5,627 nt of DNA from JBEIUL01 sp044356865 (GTDB lineage Bacteria; Planctomycetota; Phycisphaerae; Phycisphaerales; SM1A02): positions 1-5,627 of the forward strand of contig JBIKVN010000216.1 in assembly GCA_044356865.1 (NCBI GenBank), given 5' to 3'. Below the pieces are notes generated by a model, which saw only the letters and a list, made by a program, of their open reading frames with translations, made no database searches and was not told where the DNA came from. The position numbers were made by a program, and so were the translations under genes. Every line of letters begins with the position of its first letter. The first letter of the stretch is position 1. Of the stretch, positions 5,401 to 5,627 are shown piece after piece.

Positions 5401-5627
5401 CAGGCGCGCATCGGCCGCGACTGTCATCCCTGCCGGCCGCAGGCCGGCACTCCATGCGCCCGGCCCGGCACGACACCGCTCGCGCGAATCGCCATCGACC
5501 ACGCAACGCGCATGGAGCGTCGGCCCGCGGCCGACGCGGGACGAGGACGGCGAACGCCGGCTCGCCCCACCGTCGTACTGCCCCCGCCTTCATCCCTGCC
5601 GGCCGCAGGCCGGCACTCCATGCGCCC

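Larger units (their letters stand above)
5209..5627. repeat. Right arm of the extragenic palindrome array
   Basis: The order is degenerate B (5216-5232), A (5292-5312), C (5373-5391), B (5431-5449), A (5517-5537), B (5597-5615). Both A elements carry loop CGC. The last two B elements are 166 bp apart, as in the left arm. Orientation is the same as in the left arm, and the final bases match the first bases of the window, so the array runs on beyond both edges. No coding region is supported here. Confidence 0.88.

Overview
The window is very GC-rich DNA carrying one large protein gene on the minus strand (947-4960). It sits between two arms of an extragenic palindromic repeat array (1-835 and about 5209-5627). 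The protein points to a planctomycete, possibly a Phycisphaerae-like lineage. It is a secreted modular protein with Asp/Cys-rich calcium-binding motifs of the D-x-D-x-D-G-x-x-D-x-C type, a planctomycete-style dockerin-like pair (GDLNLDGLVDGQDLAILLGLWG), tandem IPT/TIG domains and a C-terminal FGE-sulfatase/SUMF1-like domain. This assignment is inferred from protein style only; there is no rRNA or marker gene to confirm it.

Layout. Positions 1-835: a tandem array of a 166-bp unit, each unit holding two different perfect hairpins in inverted orientation, organised as two copies of a 332-bp higher-order repeat followed by a variant unit. Positions 836-946: the 3' flank of the gene, with two hairpins and a 34-nt pure purine tract (pyrimidine in the transcript). 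Positions 947-4960 (minus): the gene, encoding 1337 residues from a GTG start. In order these are signal peptide, thrombospondin-3-like Ca motif, a beta-rich stretch of unknown fold, a second Asp/Cys repeat, a dockerin-like pair, nine IPT/TIG domains and the FGE-like domain. Positions 4961-5208: leader and promoter region with an 8-bp-stem hairpin. Positions 5209-5627: the array resumes in the same orientation, and its first unit is homologous to the last unit on the other side, so the gene lies between direct repeats of about 190 bp.

No operon partner, RNA gene, CRISPR array, transposase or RAYT gene is visible. The protein is probably exported, with the nine TIG domains acting as a stalk that displays the FGE-like domain. 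The domain lacks one of the two catalytic cysteines of true formylglycine-generating enzymes, so sulfatase activation is unlikely. The most notable points are the two-level organisation of the palindrome array with compensated stem changes, the gene's position between direct copies of that array, and the A/B alternation of the TIG repeats. None of these establishes a new biological system.
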